Positions 1 through 11,500 of a stretch of 64,000 bases of DNA are shown one piece after another. The translations under genes were made by a program, and so were the position numbers. The stretch comes from Zonotrichia leucophrys gambelii. Its lineage: Eukaryota; Chordata; Aves; Passeriformes; Passerellidae. The notes beneath the pieces were generated by a model. The model worked only from the letters and a program-made list of their open reading frames with translations. It searched no databases and had not been told where the DNA came from. Each line of letters begins with the position of its first letter. Within the stretch, counting starts at the first letter, position 1. The stretch spans positions 69,349,268 through 69,413,267 of the forward strand of contig NC_088200.1 of NCBI RefSeq assembly GCF_028769735.1. Direction: 5' to 3'.

Positions 1-1740
1 GCACGCCATCTCTTCAAAGAGGGGGACCCACAAAGATCTGATGTAGAGGTACACTAATCTTCAAACCATGTTTGTGACTATTTGATTGTTGTGGTGTAAA
101 TTTGAAATACTATGCCAAAAGGAGGTTCTTCAGAAGTTATGCTGAAGTGCTGCTTTATTTTTTGTATTTGCACAACTAGTAATTGTAATAATGGTGGTAA
201 TTCTGCGTATATGTCAAAACTAGTTACAAACCCACATTTTTCTATATGTACATTTATTTTAAGTGTGAGGATGGTAAACATGCAAATAATATTTTAAGAC
301 TTCCTCCAGAATATGGAGAACTGTTGCAGTTGTCTGGTAAGATTTGCTATTCATAAACAAAGGGCATTCTCAGTGGCCTGGTTTACCGGTGCAGTTACAC
401 GAGCAGGAAAACTTTTTAGTATTCAAAATAGTGTTATATCTATTAACTTGGAGAATTCTGTTTCATTTTCTTACAGGAGGATAATATGCAAAGAGTACTG
501 CCTGAGCAAGAAGCTTTTGCCTAGTGTTTTGTATTGCCCCTTTGATGAAAAACAAAAGGAAAAGAGGATGTTTAAAAAAAAAGGTGAAAAGGTGAATGAG
601 AAAGTGCTTTTAACTTAAGGAAGTATGTTAGGCCCCTTGAATCTGCAGAGACTTCAGCACTTACTGCACTGCAATTAAGATACAAAATTACTGAAATCAG
701 CTGTTGTTGTATAGTTCACGAAAATAACTTTTCCTAAGAAAATTGTGATAAGAAAGAATGGTTGTAATACTAGATTGTGTTGCCCTAGCAGAAAGGGAAC
801 AGACTGCATCTCCATCCATGTTTCAGCTGTGGCAAAATCAAATTTAAGTATTTAGACTGTATTTTGGGGAAGGGGCAATAAATGATAACAAAGAGAGGCC
901 GTAATTAAGCTCCCACGTCTGATCACAAAAAGTAGGCTTGAGGTTTTCTCAGAGCTGTGGCATCTGATATCCACAGATTCCTAGGTTAGGGCAATTGACT
1001 AAGTCTGACTGAGACAACTGAGAACTTCAATAGCTAGTGGAGAGTTAATGCAGAAATTAGGACCTCACAAGAGATCGATTGCAAGTGCATACAGTTGCAG
1101 CAGGAGCACAAGCTTGTATTAACTCTGTGGCAGCAGCAGGAGGAACCCAAAATTCTAACACCACAACAGACATAGATATCACATCTTAACACCTTTAATT
1201 CAAAAATCTAATAGCAGTACCTAATGATGGAGAAAAACATCACCAGTGTGAACAAGTGATACACATTTCAAGTAAAGCAGAATATCAAATCTGACAAAGA
1301 ATATTTAGTCATTGGCTAGATGGTTTCATGATAAATCCTATAGAGGGACGCAGGTAATATTTATCCAAGTACAAAAAAATATGGCCAGCAATAGCCACTA
1401 CAGAAATTTAGCTCCAGGAATTTATGCCACCACAAAAGAGAATCACAAATGGCTGCCTGACCTGACATGAGTTTTCAGGCAGTAGACTGAGTTCACAGTT
1501 AGGAGGGTGACCATGGACTGATTTCCATTGTCAGGGAATGCAAAGAGACCTTTCAGACATGCCACCTGTGGCTGGGTGGTAGTAGACCAGCTGTCAGGCT
1601 GGGCAGAAGCCTTTTTTTCCAACAAAAAAAGACTTATTCAGGAGGAATAATAGAAGCCTTCTTAAAGAAATCAGTGCTCATTTTATAGCAAATACGATAC
1701 CAAAATTTTCCAGATAGAAACTTTCTACAAGAGTTCTGAG
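1..1740. other. Non-genic stretch, no feature recognised
   Basis: Moderately AT-rich sequence with only short reading frames in all six frames, no convincing exon with splice sites and no repeat that I can name. The longest frame (313-618, plus) has no domain-like pattern and ends in a lysine-rich low-complexity stretch, so I treat it as chance. Confidence 0.5.
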
Positions 1741-2190
1741 TATTAGAAAGCAGGTGTTCTTTATTGAAGCATGCTGATCACCCCGAGGACCCTTTCTCTA
1801 TTTAATTGCCCTGAGTGTTGCATAAACAGAGGTTTTATCATACCCACTGATTTACATAATCGCTAGCTATCCCCACTTACTTGATGTGTATGTTTTACTT
1901 TATTTTACATTCTCACACCCCTTATCAGAAGTCCTTATATGGTTCTTTGGGGGTCTTCTTCCATGGTCTTCAGCATCTGGTGTACTTTTTAGGTAGCTGC
2001 TCCTCGACCCCCACTTTTGAGTAAGCACAATATTCTTTATAACTCCTGCTTTGTCAGCCTTGCAGAGCTTAGCTGGCATCCTGCTTGTCTTGCAGGACTT
2101 CTGTTTGATTAAGTTACATCCTATTTTTATTTTTCCAAGGCTGTACTGTTCTGTTCTACTGTCCTTATCAAATACAATCAATCAGCTTGC
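1741..2190 (-). mobile_element. LTR-like fragment (endogenous retrovirus), minus strand
   Basis: Read on the minus strand, the left end carries a polyadenylation-type AATAAA (in plus orientation the run tctttattgaagc near 1761), preceded by a pyrimidine/purine-patterned segment like an avian ERVK U3 region. No terminal TG...CA pair or target duplication could be fixed, so the edges are approximate. It could also be an unrelated interspersed repeat. Confidence 0.3.
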
Positions 2191-2261
2191 TAACAACACC
2201 AAGGTCTCATACACATTCATGTATTCTCACACAATCCCCATATGAATCATTTATTTAAAGA

Positions 2262-2318
2262 GTTGGCCTCAGTGATCATTGTAGGTCCCTTCCAATTTAG
2301 AATATTTTCTGTGTGAAT
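2262..2318 (+). mobile_element. CR1 LINE 3' tail fragment
   Basis: A short match to the conserved avian CR1 3' end on the plus strand: the ttggcctcagtgatcattgt segment followed by gtcccttccaa and a degenerate attctgtg-like 8-mer terminus. Only the last ~55 bp are present, which is the usual heavily 5'-truncated form of CR1. Confidence 0.45.
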
Positions 2319-3112
2319 TTACATCCCAGTTAAGGCCTGTTAGATGGTGATGAATGCTTGACTTAGTATGTTAACAAGTAGAGAAGGATCAGTCTCTTGA
2401 TCAGTAACTGACTTTTGAGGATGCTCTTTGGTTTCATATCAATAAACATTTTTTGTCCTATGACATTCTTGTTGGCTTCATAGTGTTAAGTTTGTTACTT
2501 GTTATAATGCTGTATGTCAATGCAGTGGTAAAATGCATTGAAATGGTTTTGTTTCCCTCTCAGTATATTAGCAGGTATGCTCAATGAATATATATGTGTT
2601 AAGTGTTAAGATATCTAGTCAATGCAGATATCTCCAAGTGCAACTGCAGTGCCAGCTGCAGATTGGGCTCTGACTGGCAGGAACTCAAGGAAAGAGACTG
2701 TGAACTAGTGCCTTTTTATTTTGCATTTTAGTAGTTTCCTTAAAAGGGGTGAAGAAAAGTGATCCTAAAAGTTTCCCTAGGAGAAAAGCTGTCCTGGGGG
2801 TTGGAAGAGGCCAGAAGCCAGTGAATATTTCTATTCAGACAGCCCTGAGAGTTCTTGGCATCAGTAGTGGGGGAGCCTCTTGCTTTGTGACCTAACATTG
2901 TACCAGAGAGAAGACCAGCTATTTTCCAAGACAGAAGCTCGCTTCCTCCATGCCTCTCGGAGCTGGTTTTGCAGCAGACTAACTCTGGAGTGAGGATATC
3001 TCTCTCCAGTTCTTAGAAAGTGCCGGGTTTGAGTTACAAGGTTACAGATAGAGGGGCTAAAGTTATTTGTCATGCGTTGACGGGCTGGAACAGAGAGGAA
3101 CAGAGACAATTC
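2319..3112. other. Non-genic stretch, no feature recognised
   Basis: No exon, RNA gene or nameable repeat seen. The minus-strand frame at 2861-3109 abuts the CR1 end and shows no domain pattern. Confidence 0.4.
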
Positions 3113-4145
3113 ACAGAATGACTAGGGTGGAAGAGACCTTCAAGATCATCAAGTCCAACCTGTGCCCTGACACCTCAACTAAACCACGGCACCAAGTGCC
3201 ATATCCAATCTTTTTTTAAACACATCCAGGGATGGTGACTCCACCACCTCCCTGGGCAGACCATTTGAGTACTTTATCACTCTTTCTGTGAAAAACTTTT
3301 TCCTGATATCCAACCTATATTTCCCTTGGCTCAGTTTGAGACTGTGTCCTCTAGTTCTGTCAGTGCTGCCTGGTGAAGGAGACCAACCCCCACCTGACTA
3401 CAGCCACCTTTCAGAAGTTGTAGAGATTGATGAGGTCACCCCTGAGTCTCATTTTATCCAGGCTAAACAACCCCAGCTCCCTCAGCCATTCCTCACAGGG
3501 CTTGTGTTCCAAGCCCCTCACCAGCCTTGTTGCTCTCCTCTGGACACGCTCAAGTGACTCAACGTCCTTCCCAAACTGAGGGCCCAGACCTGGACACAGC
3601 ACTCAGGGTGCTCAGTGCTGAGTACAGGGGAAGGATGACCTCCCTGTTCCTGCTAGCCACACTGTTCCTGATACAGGCCAGGAGGCCCTTGGCCTTCTTG
3701 GCCCCCAGGGCACAGCTGGCTCATGTCCAGCCGGCTGTCGAGCAGAACCCCCAGGTCCCTTTCTGCCTGGGCACTGTCCAGCCACACCATCCTCAGTCTG
3801 TAGTGCTACAGGGGGTTATTGTGGCCAAAATGTAGGACTCAACACTTGAATTTATTAAACTTCATCCCATTGAACTTTTCCCATCCATTCAACCATTCCA
3901 AGTCTCTCTGCAGAGCCCTCCTACCTTCCAACAGATCGACACATGATCCCAGCTCAGTGTCGTCCGCAAATTTACTCAACATCCTCATCCATGTCATCGA
4001 TAAAGATATTGAACAGAACTGGCCACAGCACAGACCCCTGTGGGACATCACTGATGACTGGCTGCCAGCTGGATGCAGCACCATTCACCAAGGTCACAAG
4101 GTCAGAGCCAAGACCTTTGAGGATCCCTGGAATCTCTCTAGTCAT
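3113..4145 (-). mobile_element. CR1 LINE fragment with reverse-transcriptase remnant
   Basis: The left end is the reverse complement of the avian CR1 3' terminus (agaccttcaagatcatcaag at 3135). Translated on the minus strand, the right part (about 3840-4100) reads as CR1 ORF2 reverse transcriptase: the block [20 protein letters not shown], then FADDTELG, i.e. the catalytic F/YADD box, followed by the conserved [20 protein letters not shown] segment. The C-terminal part of ORF2 continues through 3411-3602 (minus), with [19 protein letters not shown]. Reading-frame breaks between these blocks show it is dead. It is 5'-truncated near 4.1-4.2 kb and lies just downstream of the MROH-like gene, where that gene's last exons would be expected. 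Confidence 0.88.
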
Positions 4146-4677
4146 GGCAGCCCCACTCTGTCCCACCTCACCCAATCCCAGATCTTCCCATGCCCAGAAG
4201 GCAACTGGCAGTAAGAGGATAAGCTCAAGTAAGGTGCTTGCCATGAATACCTCATGTGTCCATTAAATCTCTGCTCTGCTCACACCACTCCCCTGTAGAC
4301 AGCAGAGCCCACCCAGGATCTTTCCTGCATTCACACCTATCCCTTCTGATATCCCACTGCTCCCATTGATCCTCACAGGTGACCTGGAGCAATTCCTGCT
4401 GCCTGCTCAAGTGGCAGCTGCTGAATACTAGGGACACCAAGCTTGTCATCACCCTAGTGGCACAGCTCCCCAACACCAGTGCTGCCAGCCTGTCTACATG
4501 TCCTTCTCCCCTTGGCAGGGCTGAGCCTTGTATAAATGTCAACGGCAAGGGTGGCAGAGGGTGGCAGGGAGTCCTAAGGCATAGTCAGAGTACCACAGCC
4601 ACTAGGCTGCGTCCTGCTGTGGGGGTTGGGGCCAAGCTACAGTAGGACAGCGAGGTACCCTGAGGGTTTTGGCTCAC
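4146..4677. other. Gap between CR1 and MROH-like gene; no exon identified
   Basis: The final MROH exon(s), which in the family encode the C-terminal HEAT helices after the AVRxxG block, should lie here on the minus strand. I could not identify them. A minus-strand frame at 4252-4548 is open for 98 codons but does not resemble the family. The last exons may be lost, very divergent, or displaced by the CR1 insertion. Confidence 0.35.
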
Positions 4678-7600
4678 CAGTGAGCCTGACGGCTGCCTCT
4701 CGTATGGACTTCTGTGGGCTCTGCAGGTACATCGCGGACTGGCGCAGGTACCCATCTGCTCTGTCTCTGTCCTCTTCCAGCTGAAGAGAGCACAAGGGGA
4801 CAGAGGGAAGTGTTGGCGTTGTCTCTTCCCCTTGAACGGCAGCCTTTGCATGCAGGACTGGCATCCCTGCTTGGACACTCCTGATGGCCAGCCAACAGTT
4901 GGGTTGGAGGGTGCATAGGGTTAGTTACTCCACAGGGACCCTCAATGCTGTCCTGATGCCAAAGCACAGCTGGGCTTTGGCTCTCTTGGCAGCCTGGCTC
5001 AGGGAAGCACAGGAGTCTGGAGAGGAGCCTGCTGGGCCACATGCCAGAGGGGAGTAGTGTGTGGGGAGCAGGCTGTTGGAGATGAGTGCAGCAGTAGGCA
5101 GGGGCCACAGCTGCCAGCCCCTCACAGTGGGTATTGAGGCAGAGGGCTTGTTCAGAGAGTCTAGGGCTTTGAGGTCACCCTTACCAGGCACTCGCCAAAC
5201 CTCCACAGCTCTTCTGATTCCAGAAGCCGCACAAGATTCCATTTCTTCAGGAATATCATTGCTTGAGTTAGGGTTTCCCAGGAGGCCTGCAGAGCAGCAG
5301 AGACTGGGAGATGGCACAGCATCTCAGGGCATAGGCCCAGGCAAAGGCCAGAAGGAGGCCAGAGTGCTGCAGTCTTTGCGGCATTAGAGCACAAGGCAGC
5401 TGAGCCCGCTCACAGGGGATACAAGTAGCTCAGTGTCCTCACCTCTGCCACAAACTGGTTCTCATCATACATATGGTAGAAGAGAGGGACCACACTCTGG
5501 CACACGCAGTCCTGCAGGGCCCATTCTCCTCCTTCTCCCACCAATTCCATCACTGCTTGAAAGAGGCGAATGGAGAGCAGCTGCACATGGCTGTCATCCT
5601 AGTGAAGAGAGCAAGAAACTCAGCACTGCCAGCTCCAAGCTGACCTGGGCACGGAACTGAAAATCCACAAGGAAACAGTTTCCTGGCAGCATATGGGGGC
5701 AGGGGGGGAGGTGAGAGGGGCAGAGGAAATAAGGTGGGCACAGAGCCTTACATTGTCAAAGAGTGGCCGGAGTGCCTCAGCCAGCTGCAGAGCAAGGGAA
5801 CTGGCAATTGGCACATCTCTGTTCAGGAGCATCTCACTGAGCACAGAGAGGGTCATCCACTCCACCTCCCTATCTTCATCCTTCAGCACCTCTGTGAGGC
5901 CTTCAGTCAGGTTTTGCATGCTTTCAGCCTGTGTGGAACACAACACAATGTGAAGCCATGAAAGGCTGCATTGTCACAACCACTCCAGCAGTTTAATTCC
6001 ATGCTAACGTCCTAGAGCCCAGAAGCCAAAGGCTTTGGCCAGGCAAATAGGGAGTCAGAAGAGCTGAAATAAGCAGCCCATCTTCTGAAGTCCAAGTGCA
6101 AGCTACTGTGTTACTCAGTCCAACACACTGCCCAGCTTCAGCTGGACAGCCTGCTTCTCACCATAGACGGTCTTTTGCAAATTACTATCAGGCATCTCAG
6201 CACCAAGAGACGCATCGCTCTGCTCTCCTTGAATAGGTAGATTTGGACAAGTTGTAGGATGCGTCCGTCCCAGTTGTCTAACTTAAGGCAAGGAAGGACC
6301 TGAAACAAAGCAGTGAGAGTGTCGTGTCACCCCAGCAGCAAGGGACAAAGGGCACAGAGCAGAGCCCACCTCCACCCCCCTTCACTGACAGGACTCCCCT
6401 GCAGCTGCATCTCCAAGAGAACAGGCTGCTGGGATACAGCTCCGCAAGGCACGGCTCACCATCAGGCTCACCTCAACAAGGAAGGCCATGGCAGCCACCT
6501 CCCAGCGTGCCTCCTCTCTGCGAAGCAGCCTGAACAGGTATCGTGCAATCCGGTAACACAAAGACTGTGAGATCCTGAGCATTGCTCTGGCAGGGGGAAA
6601 AAGACATTGTTGACTCTGAGCAGGGCAAGCAAACCTCACCTGGGACTGACTCACAGAGGCCTCTTCTTTCACTACTACTTCTTGCAAGGAGGAGGATGGA
6701 GCCAAACACCAGCAGGCTCATTTCAGGAAGGAAGAGGCTGAAAACCCACCCTTTCTGCCCATGGGGCAGTCCTGTCCCCCAGGCATCAGTGGCCCTCAAA
6801 GCAACCTCCCTGTTCCCAGCAGGCTGTCCTCAGTGAGGCTGCCTGCAGACAGAGCTCCTGCTCTCATTACCACAGAGACTCTGGCACTCCCCACGGGAAG
6901 AGATGCGGGCACTTTGGGTTGTGGCTTCTCCAGTGCACCCAGCCCTTCAAGAATTGTCCCTCTGCTGTACCATCCCTCAGTGACAAGTGCCTCTCACCCA
7001 TGATCACAGGATTATGCAGACACTGTGGAGAAATAAGAGCTGGAGTGAGGAGAATGAGGCTCTCACCTGGCCAGAAGACCCACTGTATGGTGGTGGGTGT
7101 CGGTGTTGAGGAGTGTGTCCCAGCCACACTCACGTTCCACTTCAGACACCACATCCTCATACTCAAGGTGACAGAGCAATGCTTTCATGGTCATCAATGC
7201 AAATCTATGTGCAGAGAAAAGCCCAGGTCATGCCAGGAATCCTGGCACCATCTCCAAGGGCACTGTGGAGATGGGATGACCAGAATGTAGCACCTGTTGG
7301 GGTTATTGGGCAGGCAGTGCTTGTACTGACACCGCTTCCAGAATGCATTGACTTCTACTGGCATATGCTCTGTGCTGGAGAAAACTTGGAAGAGCAGGGC
7401 CACAAACAGATGGGGGAAATACAGAATCAACATCTCTGGGCCCTGGGGCAGGTGAATGATCTCCCACAATGCTCTGGTTGCCTGCAAAAACCAAAACAGT
7501 CACAGACCACACTCAGCACCAAGTCATCTGTGTGGCAGGGTCCAGCCACAGGAGGATGAAGGTCAGGTATTGCTCTGTGCCAGGGGGAGCAGCATGTACC

Positions 7601-8403
7601 CTGGCTGCCTCTGCACCTGCCATGACCCAGATTTCTAGAACACCATGTGAGGCACCATGGGATGCAGTGATGGATGGGGGGACAAAGGATGGAGAGATGC
7701 CAGAGAGGCAGTCCTTGAGGATGTGCTTGGCCCTAGCCCAGAAACTCACAGCCAGAGGAAAGACATCTGAGTTGTCCTTATCAGAGGTGGATGTGCTGTG
7801 CAGTGGCCAGTCCTCCAGCACACAGAGGAGCTCTGGCAGCACCTTCTCCACAATTCTGCTTGAGGAGATAATTGCCCTCCACATGGCCACAGCAACTCTG
7901 TAAGCCAGAACTCTGTGTCAGTGGGGTTTTGGCCACAACACAGTGGCCTGGCCAGCTGCAGAGTCATCAGCTGGTCAGCAGCTCTGCCTCTGCCCTCTGC
8001 CCCTCTCCAGCAGCACCAGGCCACACTGCTACTGTGAGTAGCACACAGCCAAGTGATGATGCCTTGAAGGACAGGGAAGGAGCACAGCAACAGGGTCTCG
8101 GGCCAACATGCCATGACTGGGAAACAACGGCATGAGAGGAGCCTGAAAAGTCTTCCTCTTTCTGCCACCACATGTGGGGCAGTGTCTACATGTTTGCGAA
8201 CTCTCAAGGTGATGAATCCTGATCCCTTCATGCCAGTGGGCCTCATACCTGTCACATGATGGGGCACACCGCAGGAGGGTCACCACCACATCAAGTGGCT
8301 GGGCAAGGGTCATCTCCTGCAGGGTCTTATCTAGTCTGTGCTCAGCAGACACATCCGTGATGAATGCGAGCCATTGGTAAATATCCCTCACAATGGTCGG
8401 CAC
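4678..8403 (-). CDS. MROH-like HEAT-repeat protein, downstream array (copy B)
   Basis: A multi-exon minus-strand gene part of the Maestro HEAT-like repeat family. Exons with AG/GT borders, in transcript order: 8249-8403, 7750-7897, 7294-7481, 7067-7204, 6472-6586, 6162-6299, 5752-5928, 5443-5598, 5185-5286, 4678-4780. Family hallmarks read directly: VVVTLLRCAPSCDR, LYFPHLFVALLFQVFSSTEH, GWDTLL, EVLKDEDREVEWMTLSVLSE, HVQLLSIRLFQAVMELV, ASWETLTQ, and the C-terminal YLRQSAMYLQSPQKSIREAA. Exon phases are compatible throughout and no internal stop was seen. There are no N-terminal exons: the first exon follows directly on copy A's last exon. MROH proteins are alpha-solenoids with poorly known function, the best known being testis-expressed Maestro. 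This may be the 3' half of a single gene together with copy A. Confidence 0.82.
6322..8290. repeat. Duplicated block, near-identical to 10080-12048
   Basis: Direct repeat at an offset of 3757-3758 bp. The intron 7898-8248 is identical to 11656-12006 over its 351 bp by eye, and the introns 7205-7293 and 7482-7749 show 0 and 1 difference. Outside this block (about 4.9-6.3 versus 8.5-9.8 kb) the copies are clearly more diverged, so the block looks homogenised by gene conversion or by a second, younger duplication. Confidence 0.9.
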
Positions 8404-8550
8404 CTGGAGGAGACATGGCAGGGAACTGGGGTGCTACTAGAGAGAGCCATTTCCCCAGCTTACCCACAAGAAGTGTTTTCCTTTGCAATACACCACGCTG
8501 GACTTAAAAAGCATTGACAAGGCTGTCTGGGGCTTTGAGTTCATCCTTAC

Positions 8551-11500
8551 CAGGCACTTTTCAACCCTCCATTTCATTTCCAATAGGTCTTCGAACTTCC
8601 TTTCTTGCAGGAATGTGTTAACTTGAAGCAGAGTTTCCCAGGAGGCCTATAGAGCAGTAGATACCTGGAGTTTTAACCACTGCTGAGACTACAGAACCTG
8701 TATCCCTGCATGTGGGCAAGGCTTAGGGTCTTTCCCTTGGGAGATGGGAGGATGCAGCATCTGGGAAACCAAATTCATGAGTCTGGTCAGAATAATGAGT
8801 CAGCCCCCACCCCAGGCACCTAGTAGTGCCAGGACAGGAGAAAAGAAGTATGCCAGAACTGCTGCTCTGTAGCTAAGTGGAGGAGGATGCAGTGGCCATT
8901 GGCTCCACCAGGCATCAGCACAGAAGGCAGCCAAGTCACAGCCAAATTGGACACCAGCATTTAAGAAGTTCTAACCTCTGCCACAAACTGGTTCTTGTCA
9001 TGCAAGTGGCAGAATAGTGGGAACAGGCTCTGGCGTACAATTCTCTCTAGGGGCTTTTTTCCCTCTTCCTCTACTAACTTCATCACTGCTTGAAAGAGGC
9101 GAATGGAGAGCAGCTGCACACGGCTCATATCCTAGTGAAAAAAAAGACAGCAAGAATCTCAGAACTGACTGCTCCAGGCCCACCTGGGCATGGAACTGAA
9201 AATCCACAAGGGAACAGTTTCCAGGCAGCACCCAGCACCTGTGGTGGTGCCTGGAAAAAAAGAGTCTTACATGGTCAACAAGTGGCCGGAGTGCCTCAAC
9301 CAGCTGCAGAGCAAGGGAACTGGCAATTGGCACATCTCTGTTCAGGAGCATGTCACTGAGCACAGAGAGGGTCATCCCTCTAACCTCCCTGTCTTCATCC
9401 TTCAGCACCTCTGTGAGGCTTTCCGCCAGGGCCCACATTGTGTTGGCCTGTGTGGAACACAACGCAATGTTGTGAAGCCATGAAAGACTGCATTGCCACA
9501 ACCACTCCAGCAGTTCAATCCCATGCTGCTGCCTCTGAGCCCAGAAGCCAAAGGCCTGTTCTGATAGAGTCTTGTAGATGAATGGCAAGTCATGAGAGCT
9601 GGAAGAAGCTGCCCATCCTCAGAAGCCCATCCAAGTGCAAGTTACTGTGTTACTCAGGCCCACACTGGCTGGCTGGCTGCCTGCTTCTTACCATAGAGGG
9701 TCTCTTGCAGAGTACCATGAGGCATCTGAGCACCAGGAGACGCATCACTCTGCACTCTCTCCATAGGTAGATTGGGAAAAGCTGCAGGATGCGTTCACCC
9801 CATTGCTTTATGTTAAGACAAGGCAGGATCTGAAACACAAATCCATGGCAGGGATACAAAGCTGATAGAACTCTATCACTGCACAGGGCTAGGTATGGAC
9901 AGCAATAAGGGTATATGCATAATCAAAGGTAGTAGAGGCTGAAGAGCATCCCTGTGCTTCCACTGCCCTGCACAGGTTGCTCACTCTATCCATCAGCTCT
10001 TGGCAGCCTCCAATATCTTGGCCTTGAAAAGGCATGGTGGAAGAGGAGAAGCTGTCACTAGAATAGCACAAACCCATAAATGTCACCCCAGCAGCAAGGG
10101 ACAAAGGGCACAGAGCAGAGCCCACCTCAGCCCCTCCTTCACTGACCGGGCTCCCCTGCAGCTGCATCTCCAAGAGAGCAGGGTGCTGGGATACAGCTCC
10201 GCAAGGCACGGCTCACTGTCAGGCTCACCTCAACAAGGAAGGCCATGGCAGCCACCTCCCAGCGTGCCTCCTCTCTGCGAAGCAGCCTGAACAGGTATCG
10301 TGCAATCCGGTAACACAAAGACTGTGAGATCCTGAGCATTGCTCTGGCAGGGGGAAAAAGACATTGTTGACTCTGAGCAGGGCAAGCAAACCTCACCTGG
10401 GACTGACTCACAGAGGCCTCTTCTTTCACTACTACTTCTTGCAAGGAGGAGGATGGAGCCAGACACCAGCAGGCTCATTTCAGGAAGGAAGAGGCTGAAA
10501 ACCCACCCTTTCTACCCATGGGGCAGTCCTGTCCCCCAGGCTGTCAGTGGCCCTCAAAGCAACCTCTCTGTTCCCAACAGGCTGTCCTCAGTGAGGCTGC
10601 CTGCAGACAGAGCTCCTGCTCTCATTACCACAGAGACTCTGGCACTCCCCACGGGAAGAGATGCGGGCACTTTGGGTTGTGGCTTCTCCAGTGCACCCAG
10701 CCCTTCAAGAATTGTCCCTCTGCTGTACCATCCCTCAGTGACAAGTGCCTCTCACCCATGATCACAGGATTATGCAGACACTGTGGAGAAATAAGAGCTG
10801 GAGTGAGGAGAATGAGGCTCTCACCTGGCCAGAAGACCCACTGTATGGTGGTGGGTGTCGGTGTTGAGGAGTGTGTCCCAGCCACACTCACGTTCCACTT
10901 CAGACACTACATCATTATACTGAAGCTCACAGAGCAATGCTTTCATGGTCATCAATGCAAATCTATGTGCAGAGAAAAGCCCAGGTCATGCCAGGAATCC
11001 TGGCACCATCTCCAAGGGCACTGTGGAGATGGGATGACCAGAATGTAGCACCTGTTGGGGTTATTGGGCAGGAAGTGCTTGTGCTGGCATTGACTCCAGA
11101 ATTCATTGACTTTCACTGGCATATGCTCTGTGCTGGAGAAAACTTGGAAGAGCAGGGACACAAAGAGTTGGGGGAAATACAGAATTAACATCTCTGGGCA
11201 CTCGGGCAGGTGAATGATCTCCCACAATGCTCTGGTTGCCTGCAAAAACCAAAACAGTCACAGACCACACTCAGCACCAAGTCATCTGTGTGGCAGGGTC
11301 CAGCCACAGGAGGATGAAGGTCAGGTATTGCTCTGTGCCAGGGGGAGCAGCATGTGCCCTGGCTGCCTCTGCACCTGCCATGACCCAGATTTCTAGAACA
11401 CCATGTGAGGCACCATGGGATGCAGTGATGGATGGGGGGACAAAGGATGGAGAGATGCCAGAGAGGCAGTCCTTGAGGATGTGCTTGGCCCTAGCCCAGA

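Noticed and set aside
7746..8267. 173-codon minus ORF and its copy at 11504-12025
   Set aside because: It runs through an intron and out of frame of the MROH exons; its identity between copies only reflects the identical introns.
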